From positions 1-34,665 of the forward strand of contig QTVU01000032.1 of assembly GCA_003460745.1 (NCBI GenBank): a DNA stretch of 34,665 bases, in the 5' to 3' direction. Shown here piece after piece: positions 24,174 through 32,486 of this stretch (its first letter is position 1; each line of letters starts with the position of its first letter). The position numbers and the translations under genes were made by a program. The stretch is from Firmicutes bacterium AM55-24TS. GTDB taxonomy: Bacteria > Bacillota > Clostridia > UBA1381. The notes beneath the pieces are model-generated. The model was not told the origin of the DNA. It did not search any database and saw only the letters and a program-made list of their open reading frames with translations.

Positions 24174-26681
24174 ATGAATGTAAGAATTGCCCTTGCGGGT
24201 AACCCGAACTGCGGTAAGACAACACTATTTAATGCTCTTACAGGTTCTAATCAATTCGTAGGTAACTGGCCGGGTGTTACGGTCGAGAAAAAAGAAGGTA
24301 AATTAAAGAAACATGACGGTGTTGTCATCACTGACCTTCCGGGTATTTATTCACTTTCTCCATATACATTGGAAGAAGTTGTTGCAAGAAATTATCTTAT
24401 TGGCGAAAGACCTGACGCAATACTTAATATTGTAGACGGTACAAACCTTGAAAGAAACTTATATCTTACAACTCAGCTTACAGAATTGGGTATTCCGGTT
24501 GTTATCGCAGTCAATATGATGGATATTGTCAAGAAAAACGGCGATAAGATTAATATTCAGGAGCTATCCCGTCAGCTTGGATGTAAAGTTGTTGAAATAT
24601 CTGCTCTAAAGGGTACAGGTATTACGGAAGCTGCCGAAGAAGCTGTTTCAGCCGCTAAAAACGGTAAGACAATTCCAAAGCACGAGTTCTCGGGCCCTGT
24701 TGAACACGCAATAGCACATATCGAAGAGGCTGTTCTTCACGATATGCCGGAAGAACAACAGAGATGGTATGCAATAAAGATTTTTGAACGTGACGAAAAG
24801 GTGCTTGCACAGCTTAATATTCCGCAGGAAAAATTGTCACATATTGAAAATGATATTAAAGCGGCAGAGGATGAACTTGACGATGACGCAGAAAGTATCA
24901 TAACAAACGACAGATATGTTTACATAGCAGAACTTATTAAGGGCTGTTATAAAAAGAAGAGTGCCGGTAAGCTTTCATCATCTGATAAGATTGACCGAAT
25001 TGTTACAAACAGATGGTTGGGACTTCCGATATTCGCAGTTGTAATGTTCCTTGTATATTACATAGCAATGGTAACAGTAGGTTCAAGTGCCACAGACTGG
25101 GCAAACGACGGATTGTTTGGTGACGGCTGGCATTTGTTCGGTATCGGTTCATCTGCTTACACAGAGGCTGCTGACGAATTCACAAGTGCGTCAGATATAG
25201 TAAACGGTTATATTGACGCTGCAAGCGAACAGGGTATTGATACAGACGCAGTTGCAGAGGCACTTGATACAGAATCAGAAGATTTTGATCCTGAAGTTGC
25301 TAAGGCAGAACTTGCTGCATTTGTTGAAGATGTAAAAAACATTAATGAAATCGAATATACAGTAGTTGATGAAGAAACAATGGCTGATGAAGAAGATACT
25401 GCTACATATGATGATCTTCTTGACTCGGTTGGCGTTTATGATAAGTACGAATGTGCAGAACCTGATCCTGCCGATTACGGTGTATGGGTACCGGGTATCC
25501 CTGTACTTGTTGAAAACGGACTTGACGCAATCAACTGTGCAGACTGGCTAAAGGGACTTATCCTTGACGGTATAGTTGCCGGTGTCGGTGCCGTGCTTGG
25601 TTTCGTACCACAAATGCTTGTATTGTTCATCTTGCTTGCATTCCTTGAATCTTGCGGTTATATGGCTCGTATTGCATTCGTATTGGATAGAGTATTCCGT
25701 AAGTTCGGTCTTTCGGGTAAATCATTTATCCCTATTCTTATCGGTACAGGCTGCGGTGTTCCGGGTATTATGGCGTCGAGAACTATCGAAAATGACCGTG
25801 ACAGAAAAATGACTATAATTACAACAACATTTATACCTTGCGGTGCTAAGACTCCGTTTATCGCAATGATTGCCGGTGCTATCTTCGGCGGTTCGGCTTG
25901 GGTTGCTACATCAGCATACTTCATCGGTATGGCTGCAATTATCATTTCGGGTATTATGCTAAAGAAGACAAAGATGTTTGCGGGCGATCCTGCTCCGTTC
26001 GTTATGGAACTTCCTGCATACCATATGCCTACGGTTATAAACCTACTTCGTTCAATGTGGGAAAGAGGCTGGTCATTCATTAAGAAAGCCGGAACAATTA
26101 TTCTTCTTTCAACAATCCTTGTATGGTTTACGACATACTTCGGTTTTGTAGACGGAGCATTCACAATGCTTACAGAAGACCAAATCGACTACTCAATTCT
26201 TGCAACAATCGGTAAAGCAATTTCTTGGATATTTGCTCCTCTTGGCTGGGGTAATTGGCAAGCAACAGTTGCATCAATTACAGGTCTTGTTGCTAAGGAA
26301 AATATCGTTGGTACATTGGGTATTCTTTACGGTGCAGGCGACGGTACTGTTTATCAGAATATGGCTCAGAACTTTATCCCAATCAGCGGATATTCATTCC
26401 TTGTATTCAACCTGCTTTGCGCACCTTGTTTCGCCGCAATGGGAGCTATCAAGCGTGAAATGAATAACGCTAAGTGGACTGCATTCGCAATCGGCTATCA
26501 GTGTGTATTCGCTTACGCAATCGCACTTGTAATTTATCAAATAGGTTTGCTTGTTACAGGCAGTGTAAACGTAATCGGTCTTATATTTGCAATCGCTATA
26601 ATTGCATTTATCTGCTATATGCTGTTTAAGCCTTATAAAGAATCAAACACTTTAAAAACTCAAAGATCAGTATCAGCGTAA
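24174..26681 (+). CDS. feoB: Ferrous iron transport protein FeoB with a long acidic external loop
   Basis: FeoB is the membrane Fe2+ transporter with a cytosolic G domain. The 835-residue protein has G1 GNPNCGKT (9-16), G3 DLPG (54-57), G4 NMMD (114-117), G5 SALKG (143-147), then a helical GDI-like region and about 10 membrane helices. Conserved Gate motifs are present: LESCGYMARIAFVLDR, GTGCGVPGIMASRTI, FIPCGAKTPFI and GLVAKENIVGTLG. ATG 24174 follows AGAGGAA; an upstream in-frame GTG at 24153 has no ribosome binding site. Between the first and second membrane helices (about residues 303-455) is a roughly 150-residue, very acidic loop, some 100 longer than in E. coli FeoB. Expression is probably controlled by the GTTAG/CTAAC operators upstream of feoA. 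Confidence 0.96.
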   Translation: MNVRIALAGNPNCGKTTLFNALTGSNQFVGNWPGVTVEKKEGKLKKHDGVVITDLPGIYSLSPYTLEEVVARNYLIGERPDAILNIVDGTNLERNLYLTTQLTELGIPVVIAVNMMDIVKKNGDKINIQELSRQLGCKVVEISALKGTGITEAAEEAVSAAKNGKTIPKHEFSGPVEHAIAHIEEAVLHDMPEEQQRWYAIKIFERDEKVLAQLNIPQEKLSHIENDIKAAEDELDDDAESIITNDRYVYIAELIKGCYKKKSAGKLSSSDKIDRIVTNRWLGLPIFAVVMFLVYYIAMVTVGSSATDWANDGLFGDGWHLFGIGSSAYTEAADEFTSASDIVNGYIDAASEQGIDTDAVAEALDTESEDFDPEVAKAELAAFVEDVKNINEIEYTVVDEETMADEEDTATYDDLLDSVGVYDKYECAEPDPADYGVWVPGIPVLVENGLDAINCADWLKGLILDGIVAGVGAVLGFVPQMLVLFILLAFLESCGYMARIAFVLDRVFRKFGLSGKSFIPILIGTGCGVPGIMASRTIENDRDRKMTIITTTFIPCGAKTPFIAMIAGAIFGGSAWVATSAYFIGMAAIIISGIMLKKTKMFAGDPAPFVMELPAYHMPTVINLLRSMWERGWSFIKKAGTIILLSTILVWFTTYFGFVDGAFTMLTEDQIDYSILATIGKAISWIFAPLGWGNWQATVASITGLVAKENIVGTLGILYGAGDGTVYQNMAQNFIPISGYSFLVFNLLCAPCFAAMGAIKREMNNAKWTAFAIGYQCVFAYAIALVIYQIGLLVTGSVNVIGLIFAIAIIAFICYMLFKPYKESNTLKTQRSVSA

Positions 26682-26718
26682 AACAATATAAGACAAATGA
26701 TATAAGGAGGGTTTTAAA

Positions 26719-26889
26719 ATGACATGGTTAATGAATAATTTATCTACAATAATTGTGTGTATTGCACTTGTTGCGGTAGTTGTACTTATCATCAATAAGA
26801 TGATAAAAGATAAAAAGAAGGGCAAATCCTCCTGTGGCTGCGGTTGCAGCAACTGTGCCATGGCAGGTAAATGCCACGGCAAACACTAA
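26719..26889 (+). CDS. FeoB-associated Cys-rich membrane protein
   Basis: The 56-residue protein has an N-terminal membrane helix (LSTIIVCIALVAVVVLII), a lysine stretch (KMIKDKKKGK) and a cysteine tail SCGCGCSNCAMAGKCHGKH. This matches the FeoB-associated Cys-rich family that regularly follows feoB. It may handle iron at the membrane or help assemble the transporter; no biochemical role is proven. It starts 37 bases after feoB with AAGGAGGG upstream and closes the feo operon. Confidence 0.93.
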   Translation: MTWLMNNLSTIIVCIALVAVVVLIINKMIKDKKKGKSSCGCGCSNCAMAGKCHGKH

Positions 26890-26900
26890 AAAATTATGAA

Positions 26901-26935
26901 AATAACAGCACTTTTGATGTGCTGTTATTTTTTTT
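26901..26935 (+). terminator. Intrinsic terminator of the feo operon
   Basis: AATAACAGCAC (26901-26911) pairs with GTGCTGTTATT (26919-26929) around TTTTGAT and runs into a long T-stretch. Confidence 0.95.
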
Positions 26936-26966
26936 ATCAAAACCATAAAATATTCAGTAAACAGTA

Positions 26967-26995
26967 TTGACAATTATGGAGTGAAAGTCTATATT
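26967..26995 (+). promoter_or_regulatory. Promoter of the decayed marR/efflux locus
   Basis: TTGACA at 26967-26972 and TATATT at 26990-26995 with a 17-base spacer. The promoter still looks functional although the genes behind it are broken. Confidence 0.8.
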
Positions 26996-27029
26996 AAGAC
27001 AACTAATTATTAAGGGGGTTAATGATTAA

Positions 27030-27500
27030 ATGGATGAAGAAATACAAAGATTTATAAGTATATTTGATCCTAATAAGCGAATAGATTTTACAAAAGTTTT
27101 GACAAACGACATAACAAGATCGGAATATGCGGTTCTTTGGATGTACAAAAATATGGCTCAAAATTCGGGTGTTGTGTATGTGTCGGATATTGTAAAAAAG
27201 TTTCCTGCGTCGGCACAGGCACTTTCAAAACATCTTAGAACGTGCGAAAACTAGGGATATATCGAACGTGTGAACGATAAAGTAAACAGACGTAACGTAA
27301 TGATAAACTTAACGGACAAAGGCGAAAAGGTTTTTGAAATTACAACGCAGGAATTTGTGTTGTTGAAAAATAAAGTGTTTGAGAAAATTGATATAGACGA
27401 ATTTCGAGAGGCTATAAAAAAGATGTTTGAATTTAGGGAGGTGTTGAGTGCAACGATAGATGAATTAAGAAAGAAAACAGGAGGCGGAGAAAATAATTGA
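27030..27500 (+). pseudogene. MarR-family regulator with an internal TAG stop
   Basis: The reading frame is MarR-like: FTKVLTNDITRSEYAVLWMYKN, then VVYVSDIVKKFPASAQALSKHL, the winged-helix recognition part. It is interrupted by TAG at 27252-27254 and resumes in the same frame with GYIERVNDKVNRRNVMINLTDKGEKVFE, the wing, to a stop at 27500. The frame is intact on both sides, so one base substitution explains it. The full length would be 156 residues. It overlaps the next broken gene (TTGA). Regulators of this type usually repress the multidrug exporter next to them. Confidence 0.85.
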
Positions 27501-28189
27501 GTAAAGTTTTCTATTATATGAAGCGGTATTATCTCTGACTTATAGTAGCGGTTGTAATGCTTTTTATACAGGCAATGTGTGATTTGGCACTTCCCGATTA
27601 TATGTCTGATATTGTTAATGACGGTGTTATGGGCGGAAGTATTTCGATTATAGCTAAGTACGGTTTGAAAATGATAGGCGTGACATTATTGGGTACTGTG
27701 GTATCTGTATTTGTCGGCTATCTTGCAGCAAATGTTGCGGCTAAGGTTTCGAGAGATATGCGAAAAGACATGTATAAAAAGGTGGAACTGTTCTCAAATG
27801 CCGAATTTGATAAATTCTCTACCGCGTCACTTATAACGCGTACGACAAACGATATTACGCAAATTCAAAATTTGCTTGTTATGCTTATCAGGATGGTGTT
27901 TTATGCACCGATTTTGGGCGTCGGCGGTGCTGTTAAGGCTCTTGAAAACAGTAAGGAGCTTTCGTGGATAATCATTGTTTCACTGTCGGCAATAGTGATT
28001 TTGATAGTGTTTATATTCCTTGTGGCAATGCCTAAAATGACGCTCATGCAAAAACTTGTTGATAAGCTTAACTTGGTCAGCCGTGAAAATATAGAAGGTA
28101 TGCTTGTAACAATAGCATTTAATTCGCAGAATTTTGAATTTAAACGATTTGACAAGGCTAACGGAGATTTAAAAGACACAGGTACTTAA
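27497..28189 (+). pseudogene. ABC exporter remnant (membrane domain only, internal TGA)
   Basis: Starts at TTG 27497 behind AGGAGGCGGAG with MSKVFYYMKRYYL, then TGA at 27536-27538 where related exporters usually have Trp. The frame goes on with FIQAMCDLALPDYMSDIVNDGV, DMRKDMYKKVELFSNAEFDKFSTASLITRTTNDI, FDKANGDLKDTGT. This is the N-terminal membrane domain of a heterodimeric-type ABC multidrug exporter. It stops abruptly at 28189 after about 230 residues; the rest of the membrane domain and the whole ATPase domain are gone. The following bases belong to a different gene, so a deletion joined two genes here. Confidence 0.88.
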
Positions 28190-28652
28190 GTTTAATGCCT
28201 ATGTAGGCAAATACGTTGAGTCAGGCGAGATATTGGGACGTGTGGACGGCGGTCCGTATATTAAATCGCCGTCAAACGGAAAGTTCATAGAGGTTGACGC
28301 CGAGAGGGGTGACTATGTTCTTACAACCGATGTTATGGGTTATGTGGCAAATACATACGATATGTATATCGGTGCGAATATCAAAGAAACGGATATAACC
28401 AAAATAAAAGAAGGTCAGTCGGTCAAAGTAACGCTTGACGCATACGGTTCACAAAAATTTGAGGGCATTGTAACGCAGGTGAACAGCATTACAAATAATG
28501 CACTTACGGGACAGACAACAAGTTTCTCAACTTCCGGTACATACACAAAAACAACTCAGATTATACCGATTAAGATAAAGTTGGTAAATTCCGATATACC
28601 GCTTGAAAATATCATAGGAACAAATGCAACGGTTAATATCAAAGTGAAATAG
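28180..28652 (+). pseudogene. HlyD/EmrA-type adaptor protein, C-terminal fragment
   Basis: From about 28188 the frame reads KFNAYVGKYVESGEILGRVDGG, SPSNGKFIEVDAERGDYVLTTDVMGYVA, IGANIKETDITKIKEGQSVKVTLDAYGSQKFEGIVTQVNS and then VNIKVK and a stop. These are the beta-barrel and following parts of a membrane fusion (HlyD/EmrA-like) protein. The N-terminal membrane helix and the coiled-coil hairpin are missing. No ribosome binding site precedes the first possible start. It is fused to the ABC remnant and looks like the 3' end of another efflux gene after a deletion. Confidence 0.82.
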
Positions 28653-28655
28653 TAA

Positions 28656-28702
28656 AAAAAGCATAGAGATAATTTGGAAAATAATTATCAACTATGCTTT
28701 TT
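28656..28702. terminator. Intrinsic terminator after the efflux remnants
   Basis: AAAAAGCATAG and CTATGCTTTTT form the outer stem, with an inner GATAATT/AATTATC stem, arms 28656-28674 and 28683-28702. It reads as a terminator on both strands. Confidence 0.88.
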
Positions 28703-28736
28703 CTATGGAAAAAATTTAGATTAAGCCGAATATTGA

Positions 28737-28765
28737 TTGACAAGAAATTTGTGCCGTGATAAAAT
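28737..28765 (+). promoter_or_regulatory. Promoter of the reductase gene
   Basis: TTGACA at 28737-28742, a 17-base spacer and TAAAAT at 28760-28765 with an extended TGA; about 40 bases before the ATG. Confidence 0.85.
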
Positions 28766-28804
28766 TATTGTAATTTTATAAGAGAAAATGAGAGAGGTGT
28801 TTGT

Positions 28805-29725
28805 ATGGCAAAATTGAAACCTGCACAGATAGCGGAGGTAAAGGGAAAAGGCTTTTTGATTAACAGAGGTACTGAAAATTTTTCGGGAAGAATTGTACCG
28901 CGCGGAACTGTATTTTCTCCGGACGATTTAAAAACCGTATCGAAAATATCAAGTAAATTCGGTAACGGTAAAGTAATTCCTACAACACGTCTTGGGCTTG
29001 AAATTCAGGGTATTCCTTATGAAAACGTACAAGACGCGATTGATTATGCCGAAAGTCACGGACTTAAATTTGGCGGAACGGGAAATAAAATCCGCCCGAT
29101 TACATCATGTAAAGGTACAACTTGTGTTTACGGCAATTATGACACTCACGCACTTGCCGCAAAACTTTATGATGAATATTACATAGGCTGGGCTGATATA
29201 AAATTGCCGCATAAGTTTAAAATCGGTATAGGCGGATGCCCGAACAGTTGCGTAAAGCCTGCATTGAACGATTTTGGGATCGAAGGACACAGAATACCTA
29301 AGTACAATTCGGAAGATTGCAAAGGCTGTAAGGTTTGTATGATTGAAAAATCATGTCCGTCAAAAGCCGCTAAACTTGTTGACGGTAAAATGGTTATAGA
29401 TGAAAATGTCTGTAAGACTTGCGGAGTGTGCAGTGAAAGCAAATGTCCGTTTAAGGCAGTGAAACCGCATAATGAAGTCGTTTATCAAATATATGTAGGC
29501 GGTACATGGGGTAAAAAATCAAGAATGGGTACACCGCTTTCAAAGTTCGTTTCGGAAGAAGAAATTGCACCGATACTTGAAAAGACAATGATTTGGTTTA
29601 AACTTAACGCAAATCAAAAAGAACGTCTTGGCGTTGCGATAGACCGCTTGGGGGTTGAAAAGTTTGAAAAAGATGTTCTTGAAAATGATGAATTGTTAGA
29701 GAAGAAAGATATTTTGTTTGAGTAA
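28805..29725 (+). CDS. Sirohaem/4Fe-4S sulfite or nitrite reductase-like protein with two ferredoxin clusters
   Basis: The 306-residue protein has a small N-terminal ferredoxin-like half-domain (GRIVPRGTVFSPDDLKTVSKIS), then the sirohaem-4Fe-4S ligands Cys102-x4-Cys107 and Cys145-x3-Cys149 (GIGGCPNSCVKPALNDFGI). An inserted ferredoxin with two 4Fe-4S clusters follows (Cys172/175/178/184 and Cys203/206/209/214). This layout is like the small anaerobic sulfite reductase (AsrC-type) and related group of archaeal/clostridial reductases. It stands alone with its own promoter and terminator; no asrA/asrB electron-transfer partners are next to it, so the substrate and donor are unknown. The first Cys pair is C-x4-C rather than the usual C-x5-C. 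Confidence 0.82.
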   Translation: MAKLKPAQIAEVKGKGFLINRGTENFSGRIVPRGTVFSPDDLKTVSKISSKFGNGKVIPTTRLGLEIQGIPYENVQDAIDYAESHGLKFGGTGNKIRPITSCKGTTCVYGNYDTHALAAKLYDEYYIGWADIKLPHKFKIGIGGCPNSCVKPALNDFGIEGHRIPKYNSEDCKGCKVCMIEKSCPSKAAKLVDGKMVIDENVCKTCGVCSESKCPFKAVKPHNEVVYQIYVGGTWGKKSRMGTPLSKFVSEEEIAPILEKTMIWFKLNANQKERLGVAIDRLGVEKFEKDVLENDELLEKKDILFE

Positions 29726-29733
29726 TAATAAAG

Positions 29734-29762
29734 AAAATGCACATCTGTCAGATGTGCATTTT
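29734..29762. terminator. Bidirectional terminator between the reductase and yycI genes
   Basis: AAAATGCACATCT (29734-29746) pairs with AGATGTGCATTTT (29750-29762) around three bases, with T-runs on both strands. It serves the two convergent genes; the yycI stop abuts it. Confidence 0.92.
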
Positions 29763-30566
29763 TTATGCGTTTATATAATATTTTGAGCCGTCTTTCAATG
29801 TTATTCTCCATACGGGCTGAAGTTCGGTAGGGGAGGTGTCAAAATCAACGATATTATATCCGAGTGTAATATCGCTTATTTCGATTTTGCCGTTGGGTTT
29901 ATCTTTGCTTGCCGAAAATTCAAGCAGAGCGTCGGCAACACTTTTTGTGTTGCGATATTCGCCGAGTGAATTTTGCGTAAACCATACACCGCTAAAACCG
30001 ATAAGACCGTCGGAAGTTATATCAAATGTCATATAGTCATTAAAGACAGGTAAATTTTCTATTGTGTAAGTCATAAAAATATGATATTTTCCGTTGTCAT
30101 CAGATGAAACAATCAAAGCATTTTGGCTGTCGAAACCGTAATAAGCGGCGATTTTTTTACCTTTCTTTGAGGCATTAACCGCATCTATGCCGTGCGTTTC
30201 GGACAATGTAACAGGTGTTTTCGGTACAAAAGAAAACTTATTGCCGTCAAAAATAACTTGATTTTCATTTGCTGTGTATGTTTCGCCGTTTTTTGTTACT
30301 TCTTTTTTTGCGCCTAAAATATTTTTTGCAAAAGCATCTCTGTCTTCAATAAAATTTTGCAGTGTGGCAGAAGAAACTTTTTTTGTTTCTTTATCAATAA
30401 TTGTCGGAGAAACGGTTATATCGTTTTTGTTCAAAAAAGTAACAAGATTGTTTACAACCTCTTCAGAATCGTTATCGGACATAGAAGTGGGGAATGTACA
30501 AATAACGGTCAGGTTTATTACTATAAACAATGAAAGTAAAATAACTTTTATAGGAAAACGTTTCAC
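29763..30566 (-). CDS. YycI/YycH-like regulatory membrane protein
   Basis: The 267-residue protein has an N-terminal signal-anchor (VILLSLFIVINLTVICTF) and an extracytoplasmic domain with no enzymatic motif. Its place directly after walK, the single membrane helix and parts such as SSDDNGKYHIFMTYTIENLPVFNDYMTFDIT and LQPVWRITLKDGSKYYINA fit the YycI family. In Bacillus, YycH and YycI bind and hold back the WalK sensor. Only one such protein is present here. It starts 14 bases after walK. Family call is by context plus weak similarity, so moderate confidence. Confidence 0.7.
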   Translation of the reverse strand: MKRFPIKVILLSLFIVINLTVICTFPTSMSDNDSEEVVNNLVTFLNKNDITVSPTIIDKETKKVSSATLQNFIEDRDAFAKNILGAKKEVTKNGETYTANENQVIFDGNKFSFVPKTPVTLSETHGIDAVNASKKGKKIAAYYGFDSQNALIVSSDDNGKYHIFMTYTIENLPVFNDYMTFDITSDGLIGFSGVWFTQNSLGEYRNTKSVADALLEFSASKDKPNGKIEISDITLGYNIVDFDTSPTELQPVWRITLKDGSKYYINA

Positions 30567-30580
30567 TTCAACAAGCCTCC

Positions 30581-32394
30581 TTATTCACTGACAGGAATAG
30601 TGATAGTTACTTCAGTTCCTTTGTGGAATTCACTTGATATTTTAATCTTACCGTTAAATGATGATTCAAGCGTTTGTTTTGCGATGGCAAGACCAAGACC
30701 TGTACCGCCTGTATCACGCGAACGAGCCTTGTCTACACGGTAGAAACGGTCGAAAATGTGCGGAAGTTTATCTTCTTGTATTCCGATACCGTTATCGCTA
30801 CTTTGATACAAATGTCGTTATAAACCTTGCTTGAATATACTTCGATAGTACCGCCCTCGCGTGTGTATTTCATCGCGTTGCTGACGATATTTATAATAAC
30901 GCGTTCCAAACCGTCGTGATCGCCGGATATAACAGGCACTTCATTAATAGGGTGATATGTTAAAGTCTGATTTTTCTTCTTTGCCGTAAGCGACATACGC
31001 TCAACGATTGATTCAAGCATTTGACGAATGTCGATCGGCTCCGGCGGTTTTGTGAATGTTTGGTTTTCGTCAAGCTCCGATAGGGTAAGCAGGTCGCTTA
31101 TAATTCTTGCCATTCTGTCAGATTCGGACGCGATAACGTCAAGAAAACGTACTTGCAATTCTCTGTCAACATCGGGCATATCGGCAAGTGTTTCGGAGTA
31201 AGACTTGATTGTTGTAAGCGGTGTACGAAGTTCGTGCGACACGTTCGCAACAAAGTCACGACGTGACTGCTCAAGTTTTTCCTGCTTTGTAACATCGTGT
31301 ATAACGACAATGATACCGCCGACTTTGTTATCAGCCTTGAACGGTGCAAAGTTTAAACGTAAATATTGGTTTGCAAGCTTGATTTCACGTTCGACAGAAC
31401 CGTCGGGATTCATATAAAGCAAATCGCCAAGCGTGATGTTTGCATTGATTTCTTTAAAGAAACGGTCAAATCTAATATCGTCAAGATACTGGCGGTTAAG
31501 AAGTTTTTTTGCTTCACGGTTAAAATGGATTAGATTGCCTTTTAAGTCAAATGCGATAATACCGTCATTCATATTTTGAAGAATGGTTTCAACCTTAATT
31601 TTTTCGCCTTTTGCTTGGTCGGAGGACTGCTTTCTTGTGTGAGCAAGATTGATAAGCGAGTTTGTAAGGTCGGCAATTTCATCTTTTGAATCTGATTTTT
31701 GAAGTGCGTTTATATCACCTGCCGCAAGTTTTTTTGCCTGTACCGAAAGCTGTTTGATAGGGTCGGTGATAGACTTTGAAATAATACTTCCCGCGATTGA
31801 TGATATAATAAGAGATACCAACAATAAAATCAAAAGAATTGTCACCATACTGTGAGTTACGCTGTTTTGCATTTGGCAAGTGTCTTTGATGTATATAACA
31901 TACTTTACCACGTCACCGTTGTGTAGCGGAAATGCGTAGTCCATATAGCTTTGAGTAAGCTTTGTTTCTTTCGATTCCGTACCGTTTAGGGCATTCATAA
32001 GTGACGGAGTTGCGTCGGTGGTTGTAGAGCCGTTTGATGAAAATAAAATCTCGCCCGATGAACCGTCAACAATATTGTAATATCTTGATGATGTAATTCC
32101 GAGTTTGCCTGAGTGGGAAGATAGGATATTGTTGATTAAATTAATATTGCTTTGGGAATTTTCTTCTATAACAATAGATGTATCCGTACTTTCGGCAGGA
32201 ATACTTATTTCGTTTGCGGCGGCAAGAAGGTCGTTTTTAATATCTTCGGTGAATACCTCATTAATGCTGTTTGAAAAATCATCGTGATAATGTTTCATAA
32301 CGCCTAAAATATTGAAACCGCCTATAAATAATTCCGTGGCGAGTACAAGAAGTACAAATATAACTGTTATTTTCCAACGTATACTTTTAAACAT
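30581..32394 (-). pseudogene. walK: WalK-like sensor histidine kinase, broken by one missing base
   Basis: The main piece (from 32394) has membrane helices at about 10-32 and 184-206 around an external domain, a HAMP linker (SITDPIKQLSVQAKKLAAGD), a PAS domain (ILQNMNDGIIAFDLKGNLIHFNREA), the phospho-acceptor His387 in FVANVSHELRTPL and the N box (INIVSNAMKYT). After residue 532 the frame is lost near 30798-30800. Adding one base restores IKV-(S)DNGIGIQEDKLPHIFDRFYRVD, with GGTGLGLAIAK, to a stop at 30581. The repaired protein is 604 residues, normal for WalK. As written it would lack the ATP-binding G boxes. WalK is essential in Bacillus, so an error in the consensus is the best guess. Confidence 0.9.
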
Positions 32395-32416
32395 AAAATA
32401 AAAACCTTTCTATAAT

Positions 32417-32439
32417 AAATACTTAAATACTTAAATACT
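32417..32439. repeat. 8-base tandem repeat in the walK leader
   Basis: AAATACTT at 32417-32424 and 32425-32432, then AAATACT at 32433-32439: nearly three head-to-tail copies between the walR-walK hairpin and the walK ribosome binding site. Confidence 0.85.
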
Positions 32440-32441
32440 AC

Positions 32442-32474
32442 AAAACACCCAAAACAAATTAATGTTTCGGGTGT
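32442..32474 (-). terminator. Hairpin between walR and walK (weak terminator)
   Basis: On the minus strand ACACCCGAAACA (32474-32463) pairs with TGTTTTGGGTGT (32456-32445) over 12 bases with one G-U around a six-base loop, followed by only a few T. It could lower walK expression relative to walR. Confidence 0.7.
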
Positions 32475-32486
32475 ATGAGTTCAATA

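Noticed and set aside
25658..26164. 168-residue open frame antisense to feoB
   Set aside because: feoB is unmistakable here; the antisense frame has no start signals.
27252..27538. Stop-codon reassignment or selenocysteine/pyrrolysine read-through at the TAG in marR and the TGA in the ABC gene
   Set aside because: TGA and TAA end many normal genes here (for example topA and trmFO), no insertion element is visible, and the neighbouring deletion fusion shows ordinary gene decay.
13119..30800. Programmed frameshifting in spoVAD, cwlD, serA and walK
   Set aside because: No slippery heptamer, stimulating stem or internal Shine-Dalgarno pattern at the shift points, and the families are not known for it; single missing bases explain all four.
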